A stretch of 33,424 nt of DNA from an uncultured Clostridia bacterium (GTDB lineage Bacteria > Bacillota > Clostridia > Oscillospirales > Acutalibacteraceae): NCBI GenBank assembly GCA_947644325.1, contig CANRZD010000010.1, positions 1 to 33,424 on the forward strand. Reading direction: 5' to 3'. The notes under the pieces are model-generated. The model did not search any database, was not told the origin of the DNA, and saw only the letters and a list, made by a program, of their open reading frames with translations. Position numbers and translations under genes: made by a program. This document shows positions 31,708 to 33,424 of the stretch, piece by piece (position 1 is the stretch's first letter; every line of letters starts with the position of its first letter).

Positions 31708-32271
31708 TTACAGGCTCCAGACCGCCCGGTTGGTGGAGGACACCGCAGTGGCCCCGTTCTGGAGGGCCAGGAGGATGTCCTCCTTGTCGGTGATAAGGCC
31801 CCCGGCGATGACAGGCAGGCGGCAGCTGGCGGTGATCTTGCGGATGATCTTGGGCATGGTGGCGGGGAGTATCTCGATCATGTCCGCCACGTCGGTCTCG
31901 GCGTACTTCTGGAAGTTGGCAAGGGCCAGGGAATCCAGCAGGAAGAACCGCTGGACGGCCAGCAGCCCCTGCTCCTTGGCGGCCTTGACAATGGCGGGCT
32001 TGGTGCTGATGACCCCGTCCGCCCGGGTGTTCTGCCGCAGGAACATGACCGCCACGTCCTTGCTGGAAAGGCCGTCGACAAGGTCGATGTGGACCATGGC
32101 CAGCTTGTCGGCGGTTTTGATCCGGTCCACCAGTCCCCCCACGCTGCACACGTTGCCGTAAAGCAGGAAGATGACCCGGCATTCGGTGAGGAGGGCCGCC
32201 TCCAGGCCGCTGTCATCCTTCACGGCGGCGATGATGGGGTTTTCCGCCAGGATGGCTCCAAGGTCTTGCAT
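31708..32271 (-). CDS. glpP: Glycerol-3-phosphate responsive antiterminator GlpP
   Basis: 187 aa, normal for GlpP. AVKDDSGLEAALLTECRVIFLLYGNVCSVGGLVDRIKTADKLAMVHIDLVDGLSSKDVAVMFLRQNTRADGVISTKPAIVKAAKEQGLLAVQRFFLLDSLAL is close to the family along its length, and the end IAGGLITDKEDILLALQNGATAVSSTNRAVWSL is diagnostic. In B. subtilis GlpP with glycerol-3-phosphate binds glp leader RNA and prevents termination. No glpF, glpK or glpD is in this window, so its targets lie elsewhere, if they exist. AAGGAG is nine bases before the ATG; the gene is 13 bases from the CPBP gene. Confidence 0.93.
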   Translation of the reverse strand: MQDLGAILAENPIIAAVKDDSGLEAALLTECRVIFLLYGNVCSVGGLVDRIKTADKLAMVHIDLVDGLSSKDVAVMFLRQNTRADGVISTKPAIVKAAKEQGLLAVQRFFLLDSLALANFQKYAETDVADMIEILPATMPKIIRKITASCRLPVIAGGLITDKEDILLALQNGATAVSSTNRAVWSL

Positions 32272-32284
32272 ATCCGGTCGCTCC

Positions 32285-33142
32285 TTATCTGTGATTTGCG
32301 CCCTTTACCAGGGCCAGGCAGCAGACGGCGGCGTACCCCGCCATGGCGATGGCCGAGGTCTCCGCCCCGAAGCTGCCGCCGGTGAGGAGGAGGGGGCCGT
32401 CGGGGATGATGAGAGAGAACACGGGGGAGCCGTAGGTCTCCCCGGCGGGGGTGATGTGCAGGAGGCTGGTGGCCATCACCAGGTTCCAGAGGGTGTGCAT
32501 CAGGACGCTGTTGCTCACCGAGCCGCTCCGGTCCGCCACCAGGGAGAACATGATCCCCACCAGGGAGCCGCCAAGCACCAGCAGCAGCACCTCCCCGGGG
32601 CCGGCGCTGCCCAGCTGGAACAGGTGGGCGGAGGCGAACAGCACCGAGGGCAGCAGGATGGCGGCCCGCTTTCCCCACCGCCAGTCCACCAGCTTCATCA
32701 GGAAGCCACGGAACAGCAGTTCCTCGGTGACGCCGGCCTTGAGGGCGAAGGCCAGGGAGACAGCCAGCGTCCCCAGCACCTCCCCCGGCCCGCCACGGGT
32801 GACCGAGACCTCCCCCAGGGGCAGAAAGGCGGCCGCCACAAGGACCGGGAGCAGCACCGAAGCCGCCACCGCCCAGCCCCGGAGGGAAAAGGTGACGCCG
32901 AACTCCGCCATCCCCAGCCGCAGCCCCCTGGCGGCATAGAGCCGGAACAGCGCCCAGGTGAGGGCCAGCGCCCCCAGGGCCCGGGGCAGCTGGTACAGCC
33001 AGGGGGCAGGGGGCCGGGCCACCGCGAAGAGCAGGTCGAGGGCCAAGGAGGAGAGCAGGTCCCCCGCCAGGAAAAGCAGCAGGCAGACCAGGATATGCCG
33101 GGCGGTGGCCGCCGTGGAAAAGGCCGGTTTTTGCTGGGACAT
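32285..33142 (-). CDS. CPBP family intramembrane glutamic protease (Abi-like)
   Basis: 285 aa from the ATG at 33142, with AAGGGGGT upstream. The protein has eight or so membrane helices. All three CPBP/Rce1 motifs are present: EE-x3-R (E140, E141, R145 in VTEELLFRGFL), FxxxH (H173 in FASAHL) and HxxxN (H216, N220 in HTLWN). Bacterial members are thought to process peptides at the membrane or protect against bacteriocins; the substrate here is unknown. It is the first gene of the CPBP-glpP-rarA-IMPase run. Confidence 0.92.
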   Translation of the reverse strand: MSQQKPAFSTAATARHILVCLLLFLAGDLLSSLALDLLFAVARPPAPWLYQLPRALGALALTWALFRLYAARGLRLGMAEFGVTFSLRGWAVAASVLLPVLVAAAFLPLGEVSVTRGGPGEVLGTLAVSLAFALKAGVTEELLFRGFLMKLVDWRWGKRAAILLPSVLFASAHLFQLGSAGPGEVLLLVLGGSLVGIMFSLVADRSGSVSNSVLMHTLWNLVMATSLLHITPAGETYGSPVFSLIIPDGPLLLTGGSFGAETSAIAMAGYAAVCCLALVKGANHR

Positions 33143-33170
33143 TTCAAAGACCCCCTTTTTATTCAATGTT

Positions 33171-33199
33171 ATCATAGCACGGAACAGGTGGAAAATCAA
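33171..33199 (-). promoter_or_regulatory. Promoter of the CPBP-glpP-rarA-IMPase operon
   Basis: On the minus strand TTGATT (33199-33194), 17-bp spacer, TATGAT (33176-33171). The -35 lies at the very edge of the tandem repeat. Confidence 0.75.
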
Positions 33200-33424
33200 C
33201 CGGGCTGGCGCCCTCCGGGCAAGCGCCCGGGGGCGCGCCCTGCACGGCCTTTGGCCTTACCTTGTAGTAAATTTTTAGCCAGTGCCTGGAGTCTTGGGCT
33301 GATTTGGGGAAGATCGACCGGGCTGGCGCCCGGGGGCGCGCCCTACACGGCCTTCGGCCTTACCTTGTTGTAAATTTTTAGCCAGTGCCTGGAGTCTTGG
33401 GCTGATTTGGGGAAGATCGACCGG
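33199..33424. repeat. Tandem repeat array, unit 103-118 bp, running off the window
   Basis: Unit 1 is 33199-33316 (118 bp), unit 2 is 33317-33419 (103 bp), and the last five bases (ACCGG) begin a third. The units differ by a 15-bp block (TCCGGGCAAGCGCCC present only in unit 1) and three single-base changes; the half from GTAAATTTTTAGCC to AAGATCGACCGG is identical. Each unit contains GGCC(TTY)GGCC palindromes and a G/C-rich block GGGCTGGCGCCC. No ORF with a ribosome site is seen. It has no spacer-repeat form, so it is not CRISPR. Confidence 0.9.

Noticed and set aside
30362-32182. 606-aa version of RarA
   Set aside because: The N-terminal 164 residues are an out-of-frame reading of glpP; the true RarA start with ribosome site is at 31690.
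31708-33142. Recent horizontal transfer of glpP and the CPBP gene
   Set aside because: They looked slightly different in style, but Ile codon use (mostly ATC, a rare ATA) is like that of rarA on reading through; no compositional break is evident by eye.
32171-33373. 400-aa plus-strand ORF (track)
   Set aside because: It is antisense to CPBP and glpP, with G/Q/H-rich low-complexity composition typical of a shadow frame in GC-rich DNA, and runs through the promoter and repeat.
33199-33424. CRISPR array
   Set aside because: Units are 103-118 bp, directly adjacent with no variable spacers, and no cas gene is present.

Overview
The window reads as chromosomal DNA of a GC-rich, spore-forming member of the Clostridia, most likely Oscillospirales. 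I infer this from the CotJ spore-coat operon, the Firmicutes-type L27 precursor next to its protease Prp, an L21 leader, a SAM-I riboswitch upstream of metK, NfnAB, DUF1540 and YitT proteins, Mini-III RNase, RecD2 without RecBC, and consistent TTGACA/TATAAT promoters with 17-bp spacers. The family assignment is inference. I see no rRNA, tRNA, CRISPR array, phage or transposase gene.

Layout. Bases 1-705: cotJA-cotJB-cotJC on the minus strand; cotJC loses its homology after about 62 codons, at a terminator hairpin at the window edge. 839-3077: nfnA-nfnB (electron-bifurcating ferredoxin:NADP oxidoreductase). 3043-3882: Cof-type HAD phosphatase. 3919-4278: a compact locus with a strongly translated 31-aa membrane peptide and a fully overlapping convergent RNA, resembling a type I toxin-antitoxin module; this is the best candidate for something undescribed. 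4331-6652: DUF1540 protein, glyA, TraX-like protein. 6784-8644: nth and a MalY/PatB aminotransferase. 8691-11976: RNase H, a lipoprotein with a putative cysteine-hydrolase domain, an RsmF-like rRNA methyltransferase and an Asn/Gln-rich 50-aa protein with a forespore-like promoter. 12012-15795: yitT and the classical L21 leader-rplU-prp-rpmA-obg-mrnC ribosome-assembly cluster. 15837-17398: pyrB-pyrI plus a 66-aa membrane protein. 17480-18750: a small membrane protein divergent from an XRE regulator, then a Uma2 nuclease-fold protein. 18801-22363: cimA (isoleucine precursor), a small cysteine protein, trmB and a patatin-like lipase. 22415-28084: a CorC/HlyC-type CBS protein convergent with a membrane protein-recD2-recQ repair operon. 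28187-29598: metK under a SAM-I riboswitch. 29602-33142: a CPBP protease-glpP-rarA-IMPase operon. 33199-33424: tandem repeats of 103-118 bp running off the window end.

Functional themes are translation and ribosome maturation, one-carbon/SAM metabolism (glyA, metK and three SAM- or nucleic-acid-modifying enzymes), DNA repair (nth, recD2, recQ, rarA), pyrimidine and isoleucine synthesis, and sporulation. Most intergenic gaps are short, and several convergent genes overlap or abut at their 3' ends with no room for a terminator. Both window ends fall in structured or repeated sequence, so the limits probably reflect assembly breaks.
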